64,000 bases of DNA from Thalassia testudinum. Lineage: Eukaryota > Streptophyta > Magnoliopsida > Alismatales > Hydrocharitaceae. Position 1 is the stretch's first letter. Every line of letters starts with the position of its first letter. The stretch spans positions 64,230,501 to 64,294,500 of the forward strand of contig JAZHRO010000019.1 in assembly GCA_037157565.1 (NCBI GenBank). The letters run 5' to 3'. Positions 35,720 through 46,409 of the stretch are shown in pieces. The notes beneath the pieces are model-generated. The model did no database searches. It was given only the letters and a program-made list of their open reading frames with translations, and had not been told where the DNA came from. Made by a program: the position numbers and the translations under genes.

Positions 35720-35737
35720 GTTGGATCAAGATCCAAC
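35720..35737 (-). repeat. 18-bp palindrome upstream of the tRNA-like segment (E)
   Basis: GTTGGATC-AA-GATCCAAC, perfect, 50 nt upstream (sense) of the A box. Confidence 0.75.
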
Positions 35738-36272
35738 GGCGGAGAGGGAGCAGGTGCTGGGTCTTCATAAATTGCATGCGACCATTTGGGCGGTCGAGAT
35801 GGCGCCACGTGGCGCCAACTTGGTCGTCCATCTTCTGGAAGTTGTAGATGGTGCCACGGATGTCGGATTGACTCGATTTTTGTGTCGTTGGGCTGCGATC
35901 GTCGATCCGAATTCATCCGTGCGGTCGGATTTGTCATTTGAAGTGCGGATTTACACCATCCTGGCCCTTGATCTTCTAGGGTTCCCCAGTCACTATTTGA
36001 TTCTACGGATGCCTGATTAGGGCGATCTTGGAGTCGTTGAACTCCAATCGTTGCCCTGATCACATCCATACGGTTGGATCTTTGATCCGAAGCCCCGATA
36101 AAATGTTTGCCCTATCCAAGCACATAAAAGGAGACAGTTACTTCCATTTTATTCAAACTACTCTAAATGCAAGATGATGCATGTTATGTGATATTTATAT
36201 CATGAAATGCAATCCTATGCTTAAGAACATGCATAAGTAGACATCTTAAGTAGTGTAAATGTGTTTACATCA

Positions 36273-36277
36273 CTCAC
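36273..36277. repeat. Target-site duplication of E, right copy (ctcac)
   Basis: Exact match to 34510-34514. The D LTR text resumes with 'cccatggttatgaggt', matching 23468 onward. Confidence 0.9.
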
Positions 36278-38181
36278 CCCATGGTTATGAGGTGATAAGT
36301 CCTATGTAGTTTTGCATTTTATTCAGCTGCAGGCAGTCAAGAGTTTCTGAGGTGGGACTATCTTCCCACCTCCCTTCGCGTGCGTCCGCAGCAGGGAACT
36401 TCGCTTGATTGCAGCTGATACTTCTGCCTTCAAAGACAATTGCTTTCCTGGAGCTGTGCGCGAGGAAAGTCCGCGCAACCTGGGACTCTTGGCCTGGAGT
36501 GGGCAGACCTGGGGAGCTTGCAAGCAAGCTTCTTGCGATCGTCAATGGTGGCGAACCTCCTATACCTGTTAACATGCAAATGGCCTTGCCACCACATTAG
36601 AAAACTCAGGAGGCTTCGCCGAGACACGACAAATGTGTTGCGGGGGTCAGCGTGGAATGGGGCTACCAGAGTGCGCGTGCCTAAGGCACCCTATGTGCGT
36701 GAGAGTGGGTGTGTTCGGGGGGTGTTTTGGGTGCGTGGCGTGGTGAGTGAAGTGAGGGTTTATGTTCAGTGAAGTGTTGCAGAGCTTAGGGGATGGTTGG
36801 CGAGGTGGATGGAGGTGAGGAGCGACGGGCTAGCTGGAGTTGGAAGGGGTGATGGTGATTGAGTGCGTCGAGGGGCGTTTTCAAGAAATACTGAGGGAAA
36901 AAGGATTAGAAGGGAAAAGGGAACTTATCTGGGTGTACAGAGATGAAGGGGGAAGCAGGGATGGCGGCCGACTCGTATTGCCGTCACTGCAGACGAAGCG
37001 CTCAGTGGGGGGAGGATGGCGACGACGAAGGGGCTACAGAGGCGTTGGCGGATGCGGCGTGACGCGGACGAACAGGAGGAAGAGGACCTTACCACTGGTA
37101 TTGTGGCTAGGCGATGAGGGAAAGAGAGGGAGGTCGTCGGAGGTTACTGAGCCACTGGCAGGAGGAGGAAGAGATGAATTTGAGGGATATTCCGACCAAT
37201 GTCAAGCTTGGGAGATGCGGGTTGATTTGGATATGCTTATATAAGCCCTGGAGGATGGATTTGTGCTTGGAAGCCAAGCTTCCATGCACGGCAAGCTTGC
37301 CGGAGAAGGCAACTTGAAGGAGACCCGAATCTCTCATGCATTCGCATGAGGGATTGGGTACCAAATAGAGCCTCAAATTGTGTTCATACTGGAGGAGATT
37401 TCTCAAAGAATCTCCCTTTCAATTTTGAAGGGGATTCTCTGAGAGATCAGGGAGATCTTGCCCTCGAAATCTTGCTGGAGTAGGATTCCCTCTGCTATAA
37501 TGGTAGAGGGACCTAATTTCAAAGAACGAAGACAAAGCTAGGGGGGTTTCTGCAGAGGTTTTCAAAAGATAGGGGTAGAAATACAATTGGGCTGGACCTA
37601 TTTGCAAAGTGGCTCAAGATGAATATCCCTTAGGTCCAAATTTTGGTAAAAACCTAATTTGGACCTAAGGAATCCAATGGTGAAGTTGAATTTTTGGTTT
37701 GACCACGTTTTACTGGGTAATTTACGTAAAAACCTAATTTTGGGCAAATATTTGTTTGACACCCCAATTTAGGTTAAAATAGGTTCCAAGGGCAAAATTG
37801 AAGGTTCTAAACCATAGAGAATATTTTTTCATAATTTTTAGAGGGTTTAGGTAAATTTTATCCTGACCAGAACCTTGTTAAATCAAGTGGGTCTGTTTTA
37901 GGGTTACAAGAAGTCATTTAATTCCTAGAATTCACATGAACCCTTGTCTGTTTGTACCAACCTACTTTTTATCTTGTTAAGACCATTTTACCTGTGTTTA
38001 GTCCATGAGAAAACCCGTTGTTGTACTGCAATGGTAAAATTATAGTTTACCCCTTGTTTCTTATTTTTATCTCAGAATGGTTATTCATGGAATTAGAACC
38101 TCTAGTTGGTTATGTGGGAGCTTTTGTTCTCTTTTATGGGTCAAAATGAGCTAGTTAGGGCTCATGATGGTGTTCCCATCA

Positions 38182-39068
38182 TCTCCGGATTACTCTACTT
38201 CCCCACTTCTTCCTTAAGTGTTTTGGGCTTTTTTCGTTCATTTAGTGAGCTGGGTTCTGGACAACCGACTAATGGGCTGTTACCCACGACCACTTGCCAG
38301 CCGTACTCGTGCAGTGAAGTGTGGCTTATTTATTTTTTATTTTTCTTATTTTTCTTATTTTTTTCTATTTCTCCCTTTTTCTTTTTTTTCTTTTTCTTTT
38401 GTTGTTTCAGTAGGTGGTTTCCTTGATCTAAGATTTACCTAGAGGCAATTAAAGAGAATGGTCCTATGGCTGAGATCTGGACAACCGAACAATGGGTTGT
38501 TACCCACGAAAACTTGCCAACCATACCACCCTAGAAGGTTCATTAGCTACCCAATTTCTGTTAGAATCATCAATGAGTGAATCAGTGCAAAAATGTCTGC
38601 AGATGCCTAGACTAAAAGTCCTTCCGAGTCAGAGGGCGGGTTGATAGGTCGTATACTTATCACCCTACTTTATTGATCAGATTAGGTTGCGAGGATTCAA
38701 GGCTAAATCCACATTTTAGTGGACACCAGGGTTGATTAAGCCTGAAGGCTTGAAAAGTCTATGTGTTCAGGTTCTTCTCGTATTATTTCCCACAGTTGAT
38801 AAGCTTCTAATGCCTAAGTTTTCCTTCTTAATTATTTTTTATTTGTTTATACATATATAATTCAGGCTGATAATATAAACTCAGAGAATGCAAATTACCA
38901 CCCCCCCATGCTTAAATTAGACAATGACCTCATTGGCAAATAAATGTATGAAAGGGGGTACAGAAAGAAATCACCCAAGTGCCGCCGTGTACCTGATCAG
39001 TCTGAATCTTCTGGGTTGACTCCTAGGAAGCGTTGAGTTTATTGCCTCCAGCTGGGCGAAGCTCTGTG
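38182..39068 (-). other. A 3' non-coding region, part 2
   Basis: No gene is seen. A T-rich run lies at 38330-38410. An internal polypurine-like motif (sense AAGCATGGGGGGGTGGTA) is at 38896-38913, next to an AATGAGGTCATTGT text, equivalent to the motifs in C and D. Confidence 0.75.
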
Positions 39069-40200
39069 TCAACCCTCAATGAGGGTGACTACTTCCTTTG
39101 AGGGAACCTGGGCAAGATAATATTTTAATCTCTGGCTATTTACTATGAAGGTTTTCCCAGTGTTAGGATTTGCAATTTCAACCTCCCCATTGGGATAAGG
39201 TTTGACCACCTGATATGGTTCTGTCCACTTTGAGCTCAGCTTCCTAGGGAAAAGTTTAAGTCTTGCATCAAAAAGCCAGACTTGCTGATTGGGCTCGAAG
39301 GTTTTCCTATGAATGTGTCTGTCATGGACGGCTTTCATCTTTTCTTTGTAAAGTCGATTGTTCTCATAAGCGTCTCGATGGGTTTCCTCGATCTTGGAGA
39401 GTTGGAGTGTCCTTTGTGCTCCGGCCAACTGGGAATCCATATTACATTTCTTGACAGCCCAGTATGCCTGGTGTTCTAACTCGACCGGAAGGTGGTAAGC
39501 TTTGCCAAAATCCAATCGATAAGGCAACATGCCTATCGAGGTCTTAAAAGCAGTCCTGTATGCCCAAAGGGCATCATCCAATTGTGTGGACCAATCCTTC
39601 CGGTTAGGTCTCACAGTCTTTTACAGAATATTCTTGATCTTCCTATTAAAGACCTTAGTTTTCCTATTTGTTTGCGAGTGATATGGGGTGGCAATGTGGT
39701 GAGTAACTCCGTATTTTCTAAGTCAAGCATGGAATTAGGCATGAATAAAGTGACTCCCACCATCACTGATCTTGGCTTTCGGTATCCCAAACCGAGAGAA
39801 GATGTTTTGCTTAACAAAGTCCATGAAAGCCTTATGGTCACATCTTCGGGTGGCTACAGCTTCGATCTATTTTGAGACATACTCCACTGAGACTAATATG
39901 TACTCATAGCCATTGGATTGTGGGAAGGGGCCCATAAAATCGATGCCCTAGACATCAAAAATTTTGACAATCAGAATGGGCTGGAGGGGCATCATATCCT
40001 TTCTAGTCATAGTCCTTAATGTTTGGCACCGAGAGCAAGTCTTAGCAAAGCTATGTGCGTTCTTGAATAAGGATGGCCAGTAAAATCCAGACTGCAAAAC
40101 CTTTGTAGCCGTTTACTTCCCAGAGAAGTGGCCACCACAGGCTTGGTCGTGACAAAAGGATAGCACACTTTGGACTTCCTCTTCAAGAATACACCTCCTA
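39069..40200 (-). pseudogene. pol (INT): A integrase remnant lacking the catalytic Glu
   Basis: The zinc domain is recognisable near 40150-40020 (QACGGHFSG, CSRCQTLR). The core holds GIDFMGP near 39940, but its preceding Trp codon reads TAG. SDGGSHF is near 39765. The block that should hold the catalytic Glu reads TNRKTKVFNRKIKNIL (39690-39640): both Glu positions are Lys (GAG to AAG). The C-terminal 181 codons (39614-39069) are open and include [34 protein letters not shown] and [17 protein letters not shown]. The domain is dead in this copy. The Athila-type wording is unmistakable, and no chromodomain follows. Confidence 0.9.
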
Positions 40201-40292
40201 ATGATCTGGTCAGCACAGAGTCTAAACAGCATAGGAGCATGCCAGTAATAGTGCTTGGCTTTAGCCAAAAACTTATCCCGTTGCTGTCTGGA

Positions 40293-40784
40293 CTAGTCGT
40301 GCGGAGTCTGTCCTACCACTAGATAGTTGACTAGGTCTGCATACCAGGGTAGCTTTCTTCCTTGCACAGCTAGAAGTTGTTCATCAAGGAAGGTGTCAGT
40401 CAAGGGTAATGAGGGTCCGATGTGATCTGGGTGAAGTCTGGACAGGTGATCGACTACGACGTTCTTGGACCCAGCTTTGTCACGTATTTCTGAGTCAAAT
40501 TCTTGCAAGAGCAGGATCTATCGGATGAGCCTGGGTTTAGCGTCCTTTTTGGCCAACAAATGCTGGATAGCTGAGTGGTCGGTGTAAACCATTACGTGGG
40601 ATCCTAAAAGGTATGATCGAAACTTTTCTAACCCAAGGACTACGGCAAGCAATTCTTTTTCTATGATGGTGTAATTCCGTTGAGCCTCATCCAACATTTT
40701 GCTCGCATAGTAGATCACCACGGGTTTCTTCTCTCTTCTCTGTCCTCGGACTGTGCCGATGGCAAAATCTAATGCATCGCACAT
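40293..40784 (-). pseudogene. pol (RH): A RNase H remnant
   Basis: Starts [15 protein letters not shown] and continues through [52 protein letters not shown] and KNVVVDHLSRL. One in-frame TAG stands where Trp is normal (after KPRLIR, near 40518). The first catalytic Asp and the Glu and Asp of later motifs are present. The terminal motif reads VVVDHLSRL instead of the usual VVADHLSRL. It follows the RT region directly in the minus direction. Confidence 0.9.
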
Positions 40785-41146
40785 TATCTCAAAGTCCTGG
40801 GACTAGTCTAGGGGTTGTAAAACAGGTGCAGTGGAGTCTATTTCCCTAAGGGTGTTGTAAGCCTTGATGCAATCAGGTGTCATGTGAAAAAGGGTGTCGT
40901 TGGCTAGAAGGTCAGTTAAGGGCTTAGAAAGTTTGGAAATCCTTAATGAACCTTCTATAGAAGCCAACATGTCCTAGGAAAGATTGGATTTGCCTGACCG
41001 AGCTAGGGGTTGAAAGTTTGGAAATTAAATCAACCTTAGCTCGATCCACTTCGATGCCCCTATGCGAGACGATGTGACAGAGGACAATTCCTTCTTAAAC
41101 CATGAAATGGCTTTTCCCAGCTTAAAACCAGGTTGACCTCAATACA

Positions 41147-42280
41147 TCACTTCAGGATCTTCTCCAAGTTGCCAAGATAATGGTCGAATGAGTTCCCAAA
41201 CACGGAGAAATCATCCATAAAGACCTCCACGTATTCACCCACCATCTCTAAAAAAATGGCTAGCATGCAACGCTGAAAGGTCGCGAATGCATTGCATAAC
41301 CCGAATGACATACGACGGAATGCGAACGTGCCATACGGGCAAGTGAATGTGGTCTTCTCTTGATCCTCTGGTGCAATAGCAACTTGGTTGTATCCTGAAT
41401 ATCCATCCAGAAAGCAAAAATATTTCTGCCTTGCCAATCTCTCAAGAATCTGGTTAATGAATGGTAGAGGAAAATGATCTTTCTTGGTGGCCTCATTACG
41501 CTTCCTATAGTTGATGCATACCCGCCATGCAGTAGCAGTGCAGGTGGGGATGGATTCGTCCTGATCATTGGTGACCACGGTGAGCCCGACTTTCTTAGGT
41601 ATCACTTGAGTAGGGCACACCCAGGGACTATCGGAAATTGGGTAAGTGATGTCTACATCAAGCCATTTAATTATTTCTTTTTTAACCACCTCTCGCATAT
41701 TCAGGTTCAATCGTCTTTGCATCTGGTGAGAAAGTCGAGCCCCATCTTCCAAATAGATCATGTGAGTGCAATAGGTAGGGCTAATTCCCCTTAAGTCAGA
41801 AATTATCCACCCAATGGCTACCCAATGTTCAGAGAGGGTTGCAGTCAACCTAAGTTCTTGATCCCTAGTTAAATGGGCATTGATAATCACAGGGAAGGTC
41901 TGGTCAGGTCCTTGGAAGACATACTTGAGATTATCGAGCAAAGGCTTTAGTTCGGGTGTAGGTGGGACAACATTTGATGGGTAGGGGAAAGGGGGGAGTT
42001 GATCAACATCAATCTCCTCGAATGGAGGTTGCTGGGGGTAATCAGCTCTACACAGGTCAACCTCCATAGGCTGGGGTGGGTTAGGGTAGTCATCAACTGG
42101 TTGAGTCAGATGGTCTGCTGAAGAGCTAAGAGTGAGGCATTCTTCAACCAGAGGTTCCACGAGATCGTGCTCCTCAACCCAACCACAATCAAATGACTTA
42201 TCCACCCTGAAGATATCCAATTGCATCTTCTTGTCTCCAAAGGCGATTTCCATGCATCCCGTGTTGCAATCAATGTTCAC
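41147..42280 (-). pseudogene. pol (RT): A reverse transcriptase with upstream linker
   Basis: Open for 377 codons, the longest intact stretch of A. An acidic Pro-rich linker (residues about 20-130) leads to FPVIINAHLTRDQELRL, GWIISDLRGISPTYCTHMI, REVVKKEIIKWLDVDITYPI, RVCINYRKRNEATKKDHFPL, FLDGYSGYNQVAIAPEDQEK and MSFGLCNAFATFQRCMLAIF. The catalytic FMDD is intact at 41210-41221. The usual FGLCNAPATF has Pro changed to Phe. Upstream, a single TAG at 42332-42334 separates this stretch from the protease frame. After 41147 the thumb region breaks up into stops before RNase H. In the family RT makes element cDNA in cytoplasmic particles. Confidence 0.92.
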
Positions 42281-42331
42281 CTTAGCCGTAGCTAAGAAGG
42301 GTCTGCCCAGGATGATGGGTGTGTTTTGTAG

Positions 42332-43222
42332 CTATTCGGGGACTTCCATGTCAAGGACCAAAAAGTTGACCTGGAAGTAGAAGTCCTTAACCAGAACAAT
42401 TATGTCCTCGACTACCCCCTTCGGGGTTTTCACAGATCTATCAGCCAGTTGGATAGTCACAGGTGTGGATTTCAATTCCCTAAACCCAAACTGGTGATAA
42501 AGGGTAGTCGAGATTAGGTTGATTGAGGCACCTAAGTCCAAGAGTGTTCTATCAAATATCATGTCCCTGATATTACAAGATATCAGGGGTGCTCCTAGGT
42601 CAGTTCGTTTGGGAGGTAGGCTGCTTAATATCACTGAACTAGCTTGTTCTGAGAGCACAACCTTCCTTGGTGCTTGGGTTCTCGGCTTACGCTTCGGTGT
42701 ACAGACATCCTTTAAGAACTTAGCGTAAGCTGGGATATGCTTGATTGCTTCGAGAGGCGAAATATTAATATGGACTTGTTTGAAAATCTCCAATAGCTCC
42801 TCATTCTCAACTACAACTTTCTTTTTCATCCTTTTCTCCAAGGCCTCAGGGTATGGTGTTTGGGTTTGAATTGGGTCAGTCTCCATGTCCTTGCGTTCCT
42901 CCCGCTCATCCTCAGAATCATGTATCTCAAGAAGTGAGGTCATGGGAGGGGTCAGCCATTTGGGGTCCTGAGTTTTAGTGCCACTTCTCAAGGTAATCGC
43001 GTTGGCTGAGGCATTGGGACCATGGGTAGATCCTTGAGAAGAAGAGGGAGAAGAAGCACCAAACCCAGCGGGTGTTTGTAGAGCTTGGTAGACCATGTGG
43101 TCATGCCCAGGATTGGCTTGGAACCCTTGAGAATTGGGGCCTCTATTGATCACATTTTGCGGGTTCGGTTGTGGCTGAGGAGGAAGGGATCCCTGTTGTT
43201 TGCAATCCAACAGCTGGCTCAA
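42332..43222 (-). pseudogene. gag-pro: A Gag C-terminal linker and aspartic protease
   Basis: Open for 296 codons. It begins with a Gln/Pro-rich linker, then ANAITLRSGTK (the LRSG motif common in Athila polyproteins), an acidic segment and a Lys-rich segment. The protease has LLDLGASINLIST near residues 210-222, then PVTIQLADRSVKTPKGVVEDIIV and FYFQVNFLVLDMEVPE. DLGAS in the active site is normal for this branch. The frame ends at a TAG where the downstream text continues as polyprotein, so this is a truncated piece and not a natural end. Confidence 0.88.
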
Positions 43223-43549
43223 CTATCCCTTCACTAATGCCATTTCCTCCTAATGTTTCTGATTCATATCAGCCATCATTTTTATCAACGTGTCCATTTG
43301 GTTTTGTGGGGGAGGGGCCACCCTATTCTGATTATAGGGTGGTCTAACTAGTGGACCTTGCTGATAGGAGGGGGGATTTGGCCTAGGTTGGTTCTGGAAT
43401 TGGTTTGGTTTTTGGTTCGTCCAGGCCAAATTCGAGTGATTACGCCATCCGACGTTGTAGGTGTTGGAGAAAGGATTAGGTTTGGAGTAACCTTGGATGG
43501 CCTGGACATCTTCAAAGATAGAAGGTGCCGAGGGGAAGAGAGAGAGTAA

Positions 43550-44145
43550 TCAGGACTTGAGGGAGCAAAGGTCCCTCCCTAGCACATGGTCAGGGGTTGT
43601 TCCAGGTGCATTGGGTTCATTGGCTGTGTTAAATCTACATTGTGAGCTCCCTTTGCTAGAGAGGGTTTGTAGTGGGTTTCTAGTTTTGTTCAACAACTCA
43701 TTAATTTTTTTGTCAACCAACTCAACTCGATCCAACTTTTTAGCTATAATGTCCATGTCAACCATTCCAGAATTGGCTTGCACTTCATAGATCCCACCAC
43801 GGGGTTGACTAGATCGATTAACTAGGTCATGGAGGCATTGTCGAGTGAATTCTCACTCATGGACTCAAAGAGTTCGAATGCGCTCCCCTCATCTTTGTTC
43901 AAAAAGTTTCCTCTACATGAGGTGTCAAAAAAGTTCCTAAGGTTGTTATCTAGACCATGGTAGAAGATCTGGGCCAATTGCCACTTTGGAACCTCATGGT
44001 GTGGGCATTTCTTCAACAATTCATTAAATCTTTCCCATGCCTCATGGAATTGTTCCCCACCTTGTAGTGTGAATGTGGTAATGGCTCTTCTGAGGGCATT
44101 GGTTTTACCTATGGGGAAATTTTTTTTCAAGAATGCATGCCTCAG
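43550..44145 (-). pseudogene. gag: A gag, second part (after F insertion)
   Basis: Continues the capsid reading frame from 45904 across solo LTR F: HAFLKKNFPIGKTNALRRAI, GGEQFHEAWERFNELLKKCP, HHEVPKWQLAQIFYHGLDN and a FESMSENSLDN end near 43822. These are the standard Athila/Tat capsid motifs. Below 43822 the frame changes, and a segment with DMDIIAKKLDRVELVDKKI (43745-43690) resembles the coiled end of Gag. The stretch 43549-43223 is Gln/Pro-rich linker with stops. Disruption by F alone would have abolished Gag in this copy. Confidence 0.88.
44141..44145. repeat. Target-site duplication of F, left copy (ctcag)
   Basis: Exact match to 45904-45908. Confidence 0.92.
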
Positions 44146-45157
44146 TGTTGTACGCGGAAAACCATGCGATCGAAGTTGGATTTGAAAAATCCATTGTTGT
44201 AGTTCGATTTGTGAAGAAATCCATCAATAGATAAATTTATACCGAAACTCTAAGAATTCCGGGTCGAACACAGGGAGGCTACGTCGATTTTAAATCCGTG
44301 ATTTTTTTTTTATGTTTTTGTTTGAAAATGAGATAATTACAATGGAATCGATGTAAACAATAAGAGATAGAGAGAAAAATCACTTAATATAATCAGAAGG
44401 TTTATACAACTAGAAAGCAGGAAATGATTACAACTAAAAAGCATAAAATTCGATTCTAGAAAGCGATTAAAAAGAAGGGAGAGAGATGTTATCCTCCCCG
44501 ACGAATGCTTGGAGGACGAGCTGGATGGAGCAACGCTTGGAAGACGGAGGATGGAGTGGGAAGGAGGACGAAGTAGGAGGAAGTGGGAACGAGGCAGCAC
44601 ATCGTCGTCGTCGCGGGATCCACTTCTGGAACAAGGGCAAGAAAATTGGATTTAGCTCTAGAATAGCATCTAGGGTGTGGGATAAGCTTTTCTTGAGCTT
44701 TGGAGAGGGAGAGAGGTGAAGGAAGGGATGAAGAAGAAGTGGAGGTCGGGTCTCCTTTTATAGTTGTAGGAATTGAGGGCAAAATTATCATTTCAAGCTT
44801 AAAGCATTGAAATCAAGTCTTTAATGATGGATTTATCCGTCACTAAAGGTCTGATCGTGGGCGACGTGTACATGCCACGCGCACCTCCTCTACCGCGAGC
44901 AAAATGCATGCCCATGTCTTCGCAATCACAGCTGTTTGATCTTAAGATTGGACGGCTTAAAGTCATCCTCGCCGGTGCCTTCATCTGCACTTAACTACAT
45001 GCCTGTGTGCGATGGGGCGTGTGCAAGCGTGTCATTATGCGTGTGGCTATCCAAGACTCCTCCGTGTGCCACGTCTCTGCCTCTCGCTCACCCGATCGCC
45101 ATCTGGCGACTGAATTGCGCCTGCTCCCTCACCCGCGCCTGATTTGAGGTGCGCTGC

Positions 45158-45208
45158 GTTTCGAACGTGTGCCTCGCGCTCACGAAAAAGCGCCCACTCA
45201 CTGCGCTA
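45158..45208 (-). other. tRNA-like A box/B box segment in F
   Basis: Sense A box TAGCGCAGTGA (45208-45198), a hairpin GCGCT...AGCGC in the anticodon-arm position, then B box CGTTCGAAAC (45167-45158), 41 nt from A-box start. Spacing is as in E and A. Confidence 0.62.
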
Positions 45209-45259
45209 CCTCACCTTCTTTGTTGCGCTTTTTTTTTTAGGCACGCGTGCTCACGACCG

Positions 45260-45275
45260 TTGGATCAAGATCCAA
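45260..45275 (-). repeat. Palindrome upstream of the tRNA-like segment (F)
   Basis: TTGGATC-AA-GATCCAA, 51 nt upstream (sense) of the A box. A second, TTGGATC-GA-GATCCAA, stands at 45344-45359. Confidence 0.72.
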
Positions 45276-45903
45276 TGACCCAGATCGTCCGCGCCTTATG
45301 CCTTAAGAGGATGTGAACGGCGCATCTAGGTCGTTCCTGGCCGTTGGATCGAGATCCAATGGCTAGGATCAAGTGATGGAGATCCTTTGGAGATGCAGCG
45401 GCAGTTCTTAGGGCCGATTAGGCGGCTGGGATGGCGCAATGTGGTGCCATCTTGGCCGTCCATCTTCTACGTGTTGTAGATGGTGACACGGATATCGGAT
45501 TGGATTGATTTTCGCGCCGTTAAGTTGCGATCATCTATTTGAACCCATTCATGTGGTCGGATTTGTCGTTTGAAGTACGATTTGGCACCATCTTGGCCCT
45601 TGATCTTTAGGCTTCCTCGGTCTATATCTGGTGCTACAGATGTCCGATCAGGGCGATCTTGGAGTCGTTGAACTCCAATCGTCGCCCTGATCAGATTCGT
45701 ATGGTTGGATCTTCAATCCAAGGCCCCGATTAAAAGTCACTCTGTCCCTGACCATAAAAGGAGACAATTACTATACATTTTATACAACTTGACCTAAATG
45801 CATGATTATGCATGTTATGCAATATTTACAGTGTATGATGCTAATATGACACTAAGAACATGCATTAATAGACATTTTTTTCTATTTAGATGTATGCACA
45901 TCA

Positions 45904-46409
45904 CTCAGTTCCTCCCAGGTGGAGATGGGTCTCCCTAAGGTTCTAATCCAGTGAGATGCTTTGTCTTTTAGGGAGAAAGGGAACATTTTAATCAAAACAA
46001 TGTCCAAGCTGATGTTCCGGGGTTTCACAGTTCGGGCGATCCGGTCTAGGTCCTCAAGGTAGTGGAAGGGGTCCTTATTTGAGCTCCCATGAAAGTGGCT
46101 CTGAATTAAGCTCAGGACATTAGGTTTCAGCTCAAAATCATCTCCCCTTTTGGGTACCCTAAGATGTGGCTCGATCCGGATAGTAGACGGATTATAAAAA
46201 TCACGGAGAGGCCTAGGTTGGCCCTTAGGAGGTTGTGGTGGGTTAGGTGGTGGTTTCCCTTGAGGGTTTTGCAATTGGTGTATGGCTTGTATGATGGTTT
46301 GGATCTGTTGTTGTTGGAGTTGGTAGTTGGCAGAGATTTAGGCCTGAATGATGGCCATATCATCGGGTTGAGGTTGGTCCTCAATCTCATCAATTCTTGG
46401 TTCATCCAT
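45904..46409 (-). pseudogene. gag: A gag, first part
   Basis: The likely start is ATG at 46409 (MDEPRIDEIEDQPQPDDM). One TAA interrupts after 23 codons. A Gln-rich region (YQLQQQQIQTIIQAIHQLQ) leads to a Pro-rich stretch and FELKPNVLSLIQSHFHGSS, DPFHYLEDLDRIA and FPFSLKDKASHWIRTLGRPI, then STWEEL, where F is inserted. This is the N-terminal half of an Athila/Tat-type Gag. The start was chosen because the frame stays homologous from there and the PBS lies about 1.2 kb upstream, a usual leader length for the lineage. Confidence 0.85.

Larger units (their letters stand above)
34515..36272 (-). mobile_element. Element E: solo LTR (1,758 bp)
   Basis: TGTTGAAC...ACATCA flanked by perfect ctcac duplications inside the D 5' LTR, with no internal region. 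Sense orientation is minus, judged from the U5 motif (gggtcgaacacaggg near 34634) lying close to the left end and a minus-strand TATA at 35242-35248. It is the same family as F (44146-45903), with equal length but clearly diverged sequence. It carries the palindrome plus tRNA-like module. A solo LTR arises by recombination between the two LTRs of a former full element. Confidence 0.92.
22627..38181 (-). mobile_element. Element D: Athila-like Ty3/gypsy element with nested solo LTR E
   Basis: 5' LTR 33674-38181 (containing E), PBS 33652-33670, polyprotein 32563 to 27021, polypurine tract 25360-25372, 3' LTR 22627-25359. Flanks tcccc (22622-22626) and tctcc (38182-38186) form a TSD with one mismatch. 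By eye the LTRs differ at about 20 positions in their first 840 bp, nearly all transitions, so it is one of the younger insertions. Two frameshifts in RT and many in-frame stops make it defective. Its ends are homologous to those of element C. Confidence 0.92.
33674..38181 (-). repeat. D 5' LTR, split by solo LTR E (33674-34514 plus 36278-38181)
   Basis: About 2.75 kb without E. TG at 33674, CA at 38181, same internal order as the 3' LTR. TATA-like TTATATAA at 37237-37244. A pyrimidine tract on the + strand runs from 33977 to 34338. Confidence 0.92.
44146..45903 (-). mobile_element. Element F: solo LTR (1,758 bp) in A gag
   Basis: TGTTGTAC...ACATCA flanked by perfect ctcag duplications. Same family as E by shared 'aatttataccgaaa', 'attccgggtcgaacacaggg' and a common U3 layout. 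Minus orientation. TATA on the minus strand at 44756-44762. Contains two palindromes and the tRNA-like module. Removing it restores a continuous capsid reading frame in A. Confidence 0.94.
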
